A model generated the notes under the pieces. It saw nothing but the letters and a program-made list of their open reading frames with translations, searched no databases and was not told the origin of the DNA. A program made the position numbers and the translations under genes. From assembly GCA_900312665.1 (NCBI GenBank), contig ONZQ02000001.1, forward strand, positions 44,600 through 108,599: 64,000 nt of DNA, given 5' to 3'. Positions 34,330 through 45,190 of this stretch are shown piece after piece (the stretch's first letter is position 1; each line of letters opens with the position of its first letter). This DNA comes from Cephalotrichum gorgonifer. Taxonomy: Eukaryota > Ascomycota > Sordariomycetes > Microascales > Microascaceae.

Positions 34330-36237
34330 ATGTCCCATAGTTCTCCAGGGGTCAGTCCCCTACTGCCGCCGGGATCTTCCACTGAAGGCGGTTCACAGCC
34401 ATTCAAGGTCGGCCATGCTAAGTTCCGGGTCGCGGCACCGGCACCACTGGGATCTTTCCTCATCTGGATCGTCATCGACAAGAGGTTCCAAGAGCTCTGT
34501 CGATTTGAACACGAGTTTTGTTCCAGGGTGGAAGAAATCCTCTCAAAAAACAACCTCGAACCCAAAGACGTCGACTTCGCGCCTCGCCATCCGTTCGAAG
34601 AGGGCAGCGCAGCCCAACCTACTCTCCTAATTGTTGCACCATGGGCGGCGGACAGTCCCATAACTTGGGAGAGGATCGTTTGCAAAGTCAAGGAGTTTGT
34701 CGACCGCAGGCTACACGGCGCCAACTTGGGCGATAAGTTCTGCGTTTGTGTCGAGATGGCTAACCCGCTGGTTTTGAACGGCAAAGTACTGGGACCAGTC
34801 CTCGACAACCCGCAGTTAGAGAGTGATTGGCCTGGAATACAGGGCAATATTTTCTCCATGCTCAAAAGCCGGATGAGTACAAAGGGCAGAATGAATGCGC
34901 TTTCCCTATTTCGTCTCGGATACTGGTCTGACCCTAGCAACAACCCGATCACCGTCTTTATCTCGATGGATCCCGACAGCCCCGACGAGGCCTGGCCACA
35001 GGTTTTGAGGGATATCCAGCTTTACCTGGACGGGCTGCCGCACGATCTAACGGCTCACATGGAGCATAACACGGTGCAGTCCCTCGCCTTCCAGCTACTA
35101 GGGCCAGATGTGGCCGAGCCCCCGACTAGACCCCTTCCTGGAGCCTCCAGGGTCTACCAGAAGCTGGTCAATCTCGGAGATGATTTCGGGCCCAGTCTAT
35201 ACCTGAAGAGGGACGATGGGAAGTTGTCGAATCCGGGATTTGGGACCTTGGGATGCTATGTAGAGGTCAAGAGGACGAGTCCGGACTGGAGGAGGTACGG
35301 TCTGACTAGCTATCATACCATTCGCCCATGTTTCGAGGGATTTAGTGTCAAGGCCGTAAGGCAGCCTAATGGTCTCTGGAAGAGTGTACCGGAAGATCCT
35401 GCCGACAATACAACGTTGAGGGAAGTGGACCTTCGCGGCCGTTTTCCGAACTCCCCAGTTTCCTGCCATTCCGTCGAGTCGCCCTCACGCTGGGCGCACA
35501 ATTATTCCGTATACGAATTAAAACACACTTTACGTGATCTTCAGGAAGCTGGTGGGGACAACCAGGAATATAGTGACCTGAAGCACCACATGGGAACCGA
35601 ACTCGAGGGAAAGATCGCCTTCTTCGACGGAGAGAAACACGTTCTCGGGGCGATCTGGGCCGCGTCTGGACTCGGGCAGAGAACTAAAGACAATCAGCGG
35701 CTAGACTGGGCGCTGCTAGACGTCATACAGGACCGCCAGGGGGGAAACAAGCTCCCCACATATGCCAGCTGGATAGAGAAATATGCACATAACCACCGTC
35801 CACTGCCGGGAGGTAACGGCGTGCCCCTCAAGCCTGCCCCTTCTCAACCCATCTCCAAGTTACATGGCGGAGAGCTAGCATTTAAGCTTGGCGCCAGGTC
35901 AGGCCAGACGCTGGGATCTTACAGCAGGTACAGAACCGACTCCAAGGTGAAGTATGACGAGTACATGGGTGCCCAGATGTCGTCGCAATACGTCTTCGTC
36001 CCGCACGGAGGAAAAGATGACGGCAGCTCGTCTACGCCCTTTGCGGACGAGGGAGATTCAGGGGCAGTCGTGTACAATGCGTCTGGCGAGGGGTTGGGAC
36101 TTCTATTTACTGGTCAGGTTCCCAAAGAGGCTGGTGGCCAGGGGTATTTCCTTGTCACTCCCATGGAGGACGTTTTCAAGGACATAAAGTCCCTCTCGAG
36201 GGGGGAGATCACCGATATCCGCCTATCCCCTTGGTAA
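34330..36237 (+). CDS. Large cytosolic protein with a C-terminal trypsin-fold (GDSG) domain
   Basis: Intronless, 635 aa, ATG 34330 (MSHSSPGVSPLLPP). The N-terminal ~300 residues match no family I know. From ~310 a chymotrypsin-fold pattern appears: GTLGCYVEV, then LTSYHTIRP (candidate catalytic His329), LDWALLDV (candidate Asp459) and DEGDSGAVVY (candidate Ser577 in the GDSG motif), ending with YFLVTPMEDVFKDI as the usual last strand/helix. Spacing between triad residues is larger than in secreted trypsins. There is no signal peptide, suggesting an intracellular protease or protease-like protein. The triad assignment is by pattern only. Confidence 0.65.
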   Translation: MSHSSPGVSPLLPPGSSTEGGSQPFKVGHAKFRVAAPAPLGSFLIWIVIDKRFQELCRFEHEFCSRVEEILSKNNLEPKDVDFAPRHPFEEGSAAQPTLLIVAPWAADSPITWERIVCKVKEFVDRRLHGANLGDKFCVCVEMANPLVLNGKVLGPVLDNPQLESDWPGIQGNIFSMLKSRMSTKGRMNALSLFRLGYWSDPSNNPITVFISMDPDSPDEAWPQVLRDIQLYLDGLPHDLTAHMEHNTVQSLAFQLLGPDVAEPPTRPLPGASRVYQKLVNLGDDFGPSLYLKRDDGKLSNPGFGTLGCYVEVKRTSPDWRRYGLTSYHTIRPCFEGFSVKAVRQPNGLWKSVPEDPADNTTLREVDLRGRFPNSPVSCHSVESPSRWAHNYSVYELKHTLRDLQEAGGDNQEYSDLKHHMGTELEGKIAFFDGEKHVLGAIWAASGLGQRTKDNQRLDWALLDVIQDRQGGNKLPTYASWIEKYAHNHRPLPGGNGVPLKPAPSQPISKLHGGELAFKLGARSGQTLGSYSRYRTDSKVKYDEYMGAQMSSQYVFVPHGGKDDGSSSTPFADEGDSGAVVYNASGEGLGLLFTGQVPKEAGGQGYFLVTPMEDVFKDIKSLSRGEITDIRLSPW

Positions 36238-36892
36238 CGGGGTGGTTGTCACCTGCGAGGTTTTGAGCCCTTCTAGTGGCATGTGGTCCATCGTCGATGG
36301 CTTGAATTGGGAAATGAGCGAAGGGTAACCCAGGGAGATTTAAATGTACCTACAATTGGTGGAGAAGGTAGCTGGAATCTGATATACTTTTATGCACCAC
36401 GTATGAAACCAATCGGACCAACCCGCCACTCCCCAGGATCTCCAGGAAAGACACCTTTGCCGCAGATCTACCCAGTCAATCGTGCTCTGGGATAGCACAT
36501 ATTACAGTGAATGCGCAGTTTAGATACACCTATACCGCAGATTACTAAGTTTCCGTGTTTCCGTAAGCAAGGATGAAGAAGGGCGATAGTTTAGTATCAG
36601 AAGCTTATATCTACACTCCCCACAGCAATTTATGTCCCCCCTGTCCGTCGTTTACGAGCTGACGAATCATATCAATAAGCCCAAAAACTACCTTGCCGCG
36701 TCCGCCATTGCATACGAGGAGCCGAATTGGCGGCCATCGCTAACAGGAGTAACTCCGAATCACCCGTAGAGACCCTTACAGTCAAACATAATAAAAAACC
36801 AGCTCCTCGTTTTCAATTTACGTGCAATTGAAATTCCATTCTCCCTCCGTATAGACACTCGAGAAACAGCGACTCGACAGCCCACGGGATCA
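36238..36892. other. Intergenic region
   Basis: Between two plus-strand genes; nothing else is recognised. Confidence 0.5.
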
Positions 36893-38062
36893 ATGCATAC
36901 CTATGTGGAAGACTCCCCGCGCAGCGACGTGAAGGTCGCCTCCGTCGCAGCATTCAGCGGCTCATTCGCACCGAATGCACGCCCGGCGGATACATTCAAA
37001 CTCCCATGGTACCAGAGACGGGAATACTTCCTCGGGGGGTGGTTGGATCCCGAAATCTGGAAGGCCGCGGTACGTTTTAAGCTCATGCCACAGACAGACG
37101 TTGATGCAGTCGAAGGGTGATTCATCGGGGCCGCTACTAGGTGCTGATTGTTGATGGTCCGCTTAGTTCATCGAAACAGTGGGAACTACATGCTTGGTTG
37201 TTACCTCGGGCCACATCGCTGCGACATTAATGAGCTATGGAACTACACAGATTGGCGCCTATATCGGAATATCCAGCATTTTCCTCCTCTCAGTCTTCAT
37301 CTACGCCACCGCAGGCCTCACGGGTGGACACCTAAATCCCATGGTCACCTTCTCCTCCATAATCACCGGACTTTGCCCGCTGTCTAGAGGTCGGTCTCGC
37401 CCGACCCGTCCCCTACCTCGGTACTAACCCCATTCTACCTAGGGACTCTATACATCTGTGCCCAGACCGCTGGATCGGCGTTGGCGGGCGGTATCATCAT
37501 TGGAATCTATGGTCGCGAACGTGCTGTCCAGTAAGTCCCACACACTCACCCCACCCGTACGGGCCACGATCTAAGACTAGCAGGATACACGGAGGCGGCT
37601 GCTTCTACGACCCCTCTCACATGTCCTCCGGCCAAGTCTTCCTCAGCGAGACATTCGCCTCCTTCGTCCTCCTATACCTCGCATACGGCGTCGGCCTCGA
37701 CCCGCGCCAAGCCCTCCTCTTCGGACCCAAATTTGGGCCACTACTAGTCGGACTCTCGGTCGGCCTCGTGGCTTTTGCCACAAGTGGGATGGCGCCGGGG
37801 TATGCGGGCGCCCAGATGCACCCCGCCCGATGTTTCGCGTTTGGTATCGCGAGACGGAATCTGTCCGGTGAGTATTTCCCCCCTCCTTTCTCAGCCGCGT
37901 GGCTTCAAAGCCCTAACATGTTGTAAAGGCCAGTGGATTTGGTGGTTCGGCCCAGCGCTTGCCGCAGTGCTCTTTGCTGCCATCTATAATATGGTCCCGC
38001 CAACTCCCAGAAAAGAGGCGCAGGACTCCTCAACGCCTACTCTCAATATAAACCCAGCATAG
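36893..38062 (+). CDS. Aquaporin-like MIP channel with variant NPA boxes
   Basis: Five exons: 36893-37069, 37167-37389, 37443-37530, 37584-37867 (the acceptor could be 3 nt earlier), 37929-38062; 301 aa. Features: hydrophilic N-tail, FIETVGTTCLVVTSGHIAAT (helix 1), a first pore loop TGGHLNPMVTFSS, FLSETFASFVLLYLAYGVGLD, and a second loop GAQMHPARCFAFG with the Arg of the selectivity filter retained. Both boxes deviate from NPA: NPM in the first, HPA in the second. MIP proteins form water or glycerol pores in membranes; such variants occur in divergent fungal aquaporins, and their permeability is poorly predictable. The second intron contains a textbook TACTAAC branch point. Confidence 0.85.
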
Positions 38063-38672
38063 CTTGGATGAGAAACCGGTAGATATCTTCATAACCACGG
38101 ATGGGGCAGACTTCAGATCCGTCAGAGCGATATAGTCTTTAATATAGCCAACATATCAAACACTCAGGTTCTCCCCGCTGCTGTGTACAAACAGGCGAAG
38201 CAAGCTTATGTCTGTTTGCCAAGTCACGTGTCGACATACGCTGAGGTGTTTTGTATGGCCAATCATTCCTTTCTTGGAGCAGATACCCTGGTGTCTTTAC
38301 AATGGAGATAACTACAGGACGGATAGGTCGGGCGGATTACCCCTCTTTGATTTGTCCTGTCACTCACTTCCGTGATACGAAACTAGTTTCACTCCCAAGA
38401 AACTACTACTACTGTGCCTGAAACCGTTTTACTCGACGCCACCACTACGATTACCCCATTACGTCACCACCAGAGCCAATTCCATTGTATTTAGTACCAA
38501 AAGTGTGCGGCAGGATCTTGGCCAGCCTTCGGGTAAAAAATGTGGAAGTATGAAGGACTGGACCACATTTGCATAATGCATCGGACAGCTAATTACGACC
38601 TGTCATAGGATTGTAAAAAGCCGCATTACAGGAGCTCAGAACACACCTATAGATTCGGGTCCGGAGTCTCCA
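38063..38672. other. Intergenic region
   Basis: May contain an unplaced first exon of the HET gene, whose visible frame has no ATG. Otherwise nothing is recognised. Confidence 0.4.
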
Positions 38673-40777
38673 TTGTGTAAGGATTGCCGAGAAGCCCTAA
38701 GCCGCTGGGGTTCCGTGAAAGACCGAGAGCTAGCAGGAGATGGACGTCCTAGCCGGGGGGTACCCGAAACTCAGCTGCTCTGGGTGGACGGCAGCCTGAA
38801 AGATCGTGCCGCTGCTGGATGTCGGCTTTGCGCCATGGTCTACGAGTCCCTCGAAGGCGAGACCAGAAGCTTCGAGCCGACGACCTTTCGCAACATGACG
38901 AAGAAGAGTTCCCAAGGCGCAGGCGAAACCGAGCGGTGGGCATATATCCGAAGCTGGCGATCATGGGGTCCCCCAAACGATAAGTACCATAAAACAGACC
39001 TTGCGATACGCAGGTTCTCGCCCCGGCCCTATGAAAAGTCCTTCAGTGTAAGGCTACATCGCGTTAGGAAGAAGAAGTGTACAGGTACGAAAGAACTGCC
39101 ACGCTTGTTGTCAGGGTCCTACTGATTCGCAGCACAGGTTGCTCCGACGGAGTCCCGTACGGCGTCAACACTCGTAGTCCGCCGCCGTGGGACCGTATGA
39201 AGGCATGGATCGAGGATTGTCAAGCCCACCACCAAGAGACTTGCGGAGCCAAGTCGTCCGATTTCGTCCCGTCGCGGCTTCTAGAAGTCGGAACACTCCT
39301 CAATCCCATACTGCGGCTACGACTCAAGGAAGAAATAGACCCCAAGACGCCATACTTCACACTGAGCCACTGCTGGGGTCCCGTGGTTCTAAAAAGATTG
39401 ATGTTGGAGAACCTGGAAGAGTTCCGCGTCGCCATATCCGCTGATGGGTTATCGAAAACGTTCCAGGAAGCGATATACGCGACTCAAAAACTAGGAGTGC
39501 AATACCTATGGATCGATAGCCTCTGCATTATCCAAGATTCCGCCAACGACTGGCAGACGGAAGCAGCGATGATGGCCCAAGTATACGCCGGCGGGCTCTG
39601 CAACTTGGCCGCCACGGCAGCCACGGAGGGCACTCAGGGGCTCTTCCTCGACAAGCTGCCGCTGCCTCAAGTTCTAATTGATATCGACGGAACCAAGGAC
39701 ATGTGGCACCTGGTTGCGAACGGGGGCTCGTTCCGGAGCCACGCCTTGAACTTCACACCCCTGAACTGGCGCGGCTGGGTCTTCCAGGAGCGATTCTTGA
39801 GCACCAGGATCCTGCATTTCGGACGAGCCACCGTGTACTGGGAGTGCGGGCAGAAGACTTGCTGCGCGTGGCCCGGGAATACGATCGACAGGGACTTGGA
39901 CGCCAAAAATATTATGATCAGCCGATCGAAGACCTACTGGCACGCCGCCCTCGACAACACGAGTTCCTTGGACAAAGACGCGGCGGTAAGAATGTGGAAT
40001 GACATAATCGAGAATTACAGCGCACATGGCGCCTTCACCTACGAGACAGACAAGCTGCTCGCGATTGGCGGTATTGCCTCTCGTACTCAGGAGTCGATCA
40101 AGACTCGATATCTGGCAGGCATCTGGGAGTATGATCTCATACACCAACTCATGTGGGACGTAGGGAGCTGGAAGTCTCAAAACACCCCCGGATCACCTTA
40201 CGTCGCCCCCAGCTGGTCCTGGGCCTCGGTAAACGTGCCCGTCAGCCACTATGCGCTCGAAGCCCACTACCTGGTCGACGAGCTCGTGTACACGCGGCAT
40301 CAAACAGCGACAGTCCACAGCCTTGGGGTTGAGTTAGTCACCGATAACATTTTTGGGCAGGTAAAGGGAGGGTTTCTCTGCCTCACTGGAAGGCTCGCCA
40401 TAATCCAGGATCTGGCTGCCATCGGCGGAGAAGATGACTCTACGTCCAGAAGCACCGAGGTCAAGATGGACCGGGAGGATGATGCATCTGGCAGAACTGC
40501 GAATCAACAGTGGTATCTACTTGTACTCGAGGAGCTACGAGCGGAGGGGGTGGTCGAAGGAGCTAGTCTCATCCTAGAACACATGCCAAGGTTGGACCAC
40601 GATGGAGCGAGAAACGTATTCATACGCGCAGGCTTCTCTAAATTTCTGTTCGCAAGGGGAGAAAGAGATGTAGTAGGGGCCCTCCAAGACGAGTTCGAGA
40701 ACACGGATTCGGCAAAGACGATACCTGTTGCGCGGGAGGAGGATGGAAAGTCAATCTACCTGATAACCATTGTATAA
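38673..40777 (+). CDS. HET-domain (heterokaryon incompatibility-like) protein
   Basis: Exon 1 (start uncertain) to 39084, intron 39085-39137, exon 2 39138-40777; ~683 aa. The HET domain signature is clear: TPYFTLSHCWG, LSKTFQEAIYATQKLGVQYLWID, SLCIIQDSANDW, MAQVYAGGLCNLAA, then NWRGWVFQERFLSTRILHF. A zinc-ribbon-like N-terminal Cys pattern (CKDC, CRLC) precedes it, common in this family. HET proteins mediate non-self recognition and cell death in filamentous fungi. The visible frame opens after a stop upstream of 38585 and has no ATG before the conserved part (a TTG lies at 38673), so either an upstream exon exists or the start is lost. Confidence 0.8.
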
Positions 40778-41292
40778 ACAGGGCGGGCCAATTTCTCTCC
40801 TATACTGTTCACCTCGAAGGCTTTGGTGTTCTATTAGTCTTAGGGGGGGGGTTTATGAATATACAGGCGGGACACGGGCAATGATGTCAATATGGATTGG
40901 ATGCCCAGAGCGTCCGTCCGTGGGTCGATCTCGGAACTCCGAGAACAGGGAACCCCGAGTTCCGGTTGGAACCCAACTTATGCATCCTCATGGGCTCACG
41001 CCAATTAACTTTCTGCTTCTCAACATTAGATCTGCCCAAGGGATGGACTCGAACTTGGACAATTACTAATCGACGTCGTAGAATGGTGGACAGACCTATA
41101 GTGACCCCGCGTAGGACTTTTTCATTCTCTATGACCAATGGCAAATGCAGGCAGAAGAGTTTAACGGAGTCCTACAGGATCTATATCGATGGCTACCCGG
41201 CCTTTGGCCAATTGATAACACCCTCGACGCACTAGCGTCATCTCAAATACACTTGACTGAGTCCACCATCGCCAAACACGCTCATCATAATC
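40778..41292. other. Intergenic region
   Basis: Between two plus-strand genes; no gene supported. Confidence 0.5.
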
Positions 41293-41776
41293 ATGACCTT
41301 CTCGCATATAAGCCTTCCCGTAGGCAGGCACTACGCCGCTATGCGTGACTTCTACATTGCCGCTCTCAAGCCCCTCGGCTACGAGGTCAAGATGGGCGAC
41401 GGCGAGGGCCAAGAGTTCTGCGGCCTAGGCACCAAGACGTCCGGCCCCATATTCTGGCTCGGCCTCGGCCCCAACAGCCTGGCACTCCCCATGTATGACG
41501 GCAAGATGGAGAATCGCATCGCACCGATCCACCTGGCCTTCGACGCGGCGAGCCCCGAGGTAGTCGACGAGTGGTACGATACCGCCATGTGAGTCTCCTT
41601 CATTCATTGCCGTGGCGATGGCTGATTTTATTTTACTGACCGCTTGGATTAGCAAAGCAGGGGGTTTTGATAACGGCAGGCCTGGAAAGCGCCAGTACTC
41701 GAGGGCCTTCTACGCGGCTTTTGTTCTTGATCCACTGGGAAACAATATTGAGGTGCTGCACATGTTGAAGGAGTAG
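41293..41776 (+). CDS. Glyoxalase/bleomycin-resistance-fold (VOC) protein
   Basis: Two exons (41293-41588, 41653-41776), 139 aa, the usual size for a one-module VOC protein. Pattern: FSHISLPVGRHYAAMRDFYIAALKPLGYEV at the start, PIHLAFDAASPEVVDEWYDTA in the middle, and a terminal FVLDPLGNNIEVLHM with the metal-ligand-like Glu. This matches fungal YvaG/PhnB-like VOC proteins of unknown substrate. Cytosolic. Confidence 0.85.
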
Positions 41777-42463
41777 CTGTGATTAGTCTTGATGGTAAAA
41801 GCTTCGGGTGGGAACGCCAGATCCGTCAATATGCACCGCAGAGTGTCTGGTTAGTGCAAATCAGTGACGATATGGTAGTTGTTAATTGGAAACATAACAA
41901 CATGCCCACGTCCAGATGCATAGTAATGTAATGATTTCAAATATCTCGGGAACTTTTGAAGGCACATAGCCCCCCTTGGTCCGCTTCAAATCACACAGCT
42001 CCTCGCCCATTTGGGTTTTGAGAGTAAGCGCCGGCGGGCCCGCTGGCCAGGAGTGTACAATGTAGATGTAGTGCTCGACTAATGGGTAAGGTAAACTTCT
42101 TGCTTCTTGAAGTGCAGAGCTTCCATGAAAATGGCTTCTTGTACCTCGCAGGGAATTCCGACTTAGGACTGGAAGACTGATGACCTCATCTGAGACAACC
42201 TGGGACTACCTTGAGAAAACGAGCTACGGAGTGGCCTTGGGCTAGGGACAGCTCATCCATACATGAGGTACATAACTCGAATAGGTAGAGATTGGGTTAT
42301 GTAGGTACTCGCCGTCAGAAGTCTGGTCATGCTCTTCCTCCCCTAGCAGATGGTCATCACCTCGAATATCAAGCATGGTCCATACCTTGCCCAGCTGAGC
42401 AACGTCATATGAGAGGCTCTTAAAATGTTTTTCCGGCAACCACCTTCACAATCCAATAACCCC
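41777..42463. other. Intergenic region
   Basis: Nothing recognised before the tRNA-Lys gene. Confidence 0.5.
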
Positions 42464-42536
42464 GCCCGGTTAGCTCAATCGGTAGAGCGTCAGACTCTTA
42501 ATCTGAAGGCTGCGGGTTCGACCCCCGCATTGGGCT
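42464..42536 (+). tRNA. tRNA-Lys(CTT), copy 2
   Basis: Base-for-base the same 73-nt tRNA as copy 1 at 30253-30325, on the opposite strand. The ~40 bp downstream are also similar (CAATYCCCARTGCACCYGAG then CTCGGGTACCG), showing that more than the tRNA was duplicated. A T7 run at about 42580 would terminate Pol III. Confidence 0.95.
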
Positions 42537-43539
42537 CAATTCCCAGTGCACCTGAGAAATACTCGGGTACCGACCGATCTTTTTTTGCGTAGTTTTTTGA
42601 GGCGTTTTTGTGCGAATGGGGTTGTTGTGGGGCCTACATTTACTTTTCCCTTCGGAGTTATTTCGTTGTATTATAGCCAACCAAATTGCAGGCACTGCCC
42701 GTGGATTCCAATATCGAGTCTAACCTGCGTTCTGTATTAGAGTATACCAGGCTGACAAAGCAATGACGTCTCTCCTTTGCGAGGTTCAAAGCAGCCCCGA
42801 CTTTTACACTTTTTTAAGGGACTCGCTATGTACCACACCGGATTGAATCCGTACCGCACCATTACATAAGGATTTGTTTGATGACTAACATTCGAGTACA
42901 TTGACATCTAGCCCCACTGTGAACTCTGTGTATACAGGTGTACTCAACCCACTAAGCCCACTCAATCCCTCCATCCTTAAGCCAACATCACGGATATCAC
43001 GATATCTAGACAGCGTTGAGATGTGGGTTCGAATCCCACCGTTACTAGTTTCTGTTTTAATCTTAGCGAATCATCAGTTTGCTGCCAAACCAGCCAGTAA
43101 GAAAAATGTAGGATTTTCTATATCCTTTCTCGCAGCGGAGTGATAAGGTAGCGGCGGTTCAGAGGACTACACGCCATCCTCCTCACTTACATGCTAGATT
43201 TTATCTGAGGATTAAAACCTGACATTGTCTATAATGTATGTCTTTGAACGCCAACCATTTACTGCTAGCTTTTCAGTGAGAGTTCCCAGTACAGACCTGG
43301 CCTTCCTAGGTCTCATCTTCCGACTTTCAGGGAAGAACATAGCCGTCGATACCAAAGAGAGTCGACAAAATATCATGTATACCCACCCTATTCAACAAAA
43401 TTGCAGTGTCACAGTGGTCATATATCCCTCAAAATTACAGGACTCAGAGGTGCCAAGTAAAGAAATCCACTCTTAAACACGAAGCTAATAGTAAGCGTCG
43501 ACCTGAATCCATGCTACAAAAAGACAAAAATAAAGGGCC
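42537..43539. other. Intergenic region with a tRNA 3' fragment
   Basis: No protein gene is supportable. Positions ~43005-43050 resemble a tRNA 3' half (separate entry). Confidence 0.5.
43005..43050 (+). pseudogene. tRNA 3'-half fragment
   Basis: GTGGGTTCGAATCCCAC forms a perfect T-arm followed by CGTTACTA resembling an acceptor end, but no matching 5' half or D-arm is present upstream. Probably a truncated tRNA or a tRNA-derived relic. Confidence 0.5.
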
Positions 43540-43637
43540 TGCCCTCAGTAGGAGTCGAACCTACGACCTCGTCATACCCACTCGACTTCTCGAGGTGCTA
43601 GTACTAGTGACGCGCTCTACCACTGAGCTATAAGGGC
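43540..43637 (-). tRNA. tRNA-Thr(AGT) with intron
   Basis: Minus-strand cloverleaf: acceptor GCCCTTA / TGAGGGC, D-arm TAGCTCAGTGGTAGAGC, anticodon stem CGTCA / TGACG with loop CTAGTA and anticodon AGT (plus 43603-43605), T-arm GTAGGTTCGACTCCTAC. A ~26-nt intron follows position 37 and contains a hairpin (CTCGA / TCGAG). An A5 run at 43526-43530 is the Pol III terminator. Confidence 0.92.
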
Positions 43638-44132
43638 GATGCTCCCAGCAATTGGGTGTTGGGATCATCGGGTCAGTTGTAGGTAGATATTTGTTGGCGG
43701 GCGAGTCCAAAACACCTTTCCATACTCCAGGTGTGTTAAACAACATGACATGTGAGGTGAGACTCGGTCGTGATGTTCTTTCAGTACATGAAGGGGACTG
43801 GGGAGACTTCAGTTGGCGGCTGGATAGGGTTGATGTCCGATCCGTGGACAGCGGCGTGAGTGTGATTGTCAATATCAGGGGTCTATTGCCAAGTAGTGCG
43901 AGGACAGGCTTGTCTTGGAGCACGACGGTGAAAGCAAAATAACGATAGCATTGCCGCCCCCGCTCCCATTGATCCACGTCCTTATGTCGCATACAAACTT
44001 AAGCCCCTACCACCTGCTCAGCGCCTCTCTCATACATGTTCGGCGGTGTATAACTCGTGTCAGCAGCTTGATCCAGGATCAGCATTGCTTACCGATAAGT
44101 GGCAGATTGCGCCAGGAACAAGTGGAAAGTTT
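43638..44132. other. Intergenic region
   Basis: No gene supported between the tRNA-Thr and the DJ-1/PfpI gene. Confidence 0.45.
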
Positions 44133-45190
44133 TCAGAATCCAACTGGCTTGACGCAACCCTCAACATTCGCATCGGGATCGGCCCCAGGAACCTTGTCAT
44201 GGATGGTTAGTGTCAACGGACCGCAGGTAGGGGTCGTGCACCGCCAGTATACCTTATGAACGACCGAAAACGGGTCCCAGTCCGCGTTCGTGTGCGGCGC
44301 ATACTCGATCCCGTTCATCGTGGCTACCAAATTCTCGTCGTCCTCCCCGTAAAAGTGCCTCAGGAACGCATATGCCATGTCTATGCCAGCCGCGACACCG
44401 GAACTCGTCCAGACCTTCCCGTCTTGAGTCCACCTCGCCGTAGGCACCCAGTTAATCCCGTCACCGCCGTGGCTCGTGACCCAATCCCATGCCCCTTTGT
44501 TTGTCGTCGCACGGCGACCCTTCAGTACCCCCGCTCGGGCAAGGCTCACCGACCCCGTGCATACACTCAGAAGATACTCAGCATGGTCAGCCCGGAGCGC
44601 TATGAAATCCTCAACTGAGGTGTCGTTGGCTTGCTCGAGAGCAACGTTCCCTAAGCCCCCAGGGATGAGAATGATATCGAGAGCCGGGGCGTTAGCGAAG
44701 GTATGGGTAGCTTCAATCTTAGGCTGAAGCATGTATCCAACGTCCATGGGCGGCTCGCCGGGCTTCATTAAGTGAGGTGGAACCCCGGCCGAGACCAGAC
44801 CGGTCTCGGCAGCGATGACGGATAACACCAGTTTATGGGCCACCGATATCTGGAGTTATGATAGAATACGACCAGTTAGCGTTGACGTTCATGACCGAGC
44901 TTGTCTGGCGGTGCTCATTGAAAATGGGCACCAGGATGGTCTTACGGAGAAGAAGAGCTCTAGGGGCCCGAAGACATCAAGTGGCTCCCACCCAGGAAAG
45001 ACGACCTGGCAAAATCTTAGTATTCAATATTGTTGGATGGAGGGAGGATGCAACCTACGATGCCGAGCGAAACTGTTCTATTCCTATTTCGAAGTTGTTC
45101 TTCCGTCGCGCTTTGGGCTACCACTGGGGAGAGAAGCTGAAGCATGATGATTCCGACGGCCACAAGGCCGAAGGGTTTTGAGGTAAACAT
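44133..45190 (-). CDS. Secreted DJ-1/PfpI-superfamily protein
   Basis: Four exons: 45190-45059, 45005-44946, 44849-44253, 44192-44133; 282 aa, all phases fit. Signal peptide MFTSKPFGLVAVGIIMLQLL then SPVVAQ. The domain starts RTVSLGIVVFPGWEPLDVFGPLE, continues IDIILIPGGLGN-like (LDIILIPGG), and has the nucleophile elbow LLSVCTGSVSLARAG with the conserved Cys, then TNKGAWDWVTSHG. This is the ThiJ/PfpI subgroup common in fungi as secreted or vacuolar proteins; the reaction is unknown. The 60-nt last intron (44193-44252) is a multiple of three without stops, so a retained-intron form would stay in frame. Confidence 0.85.
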
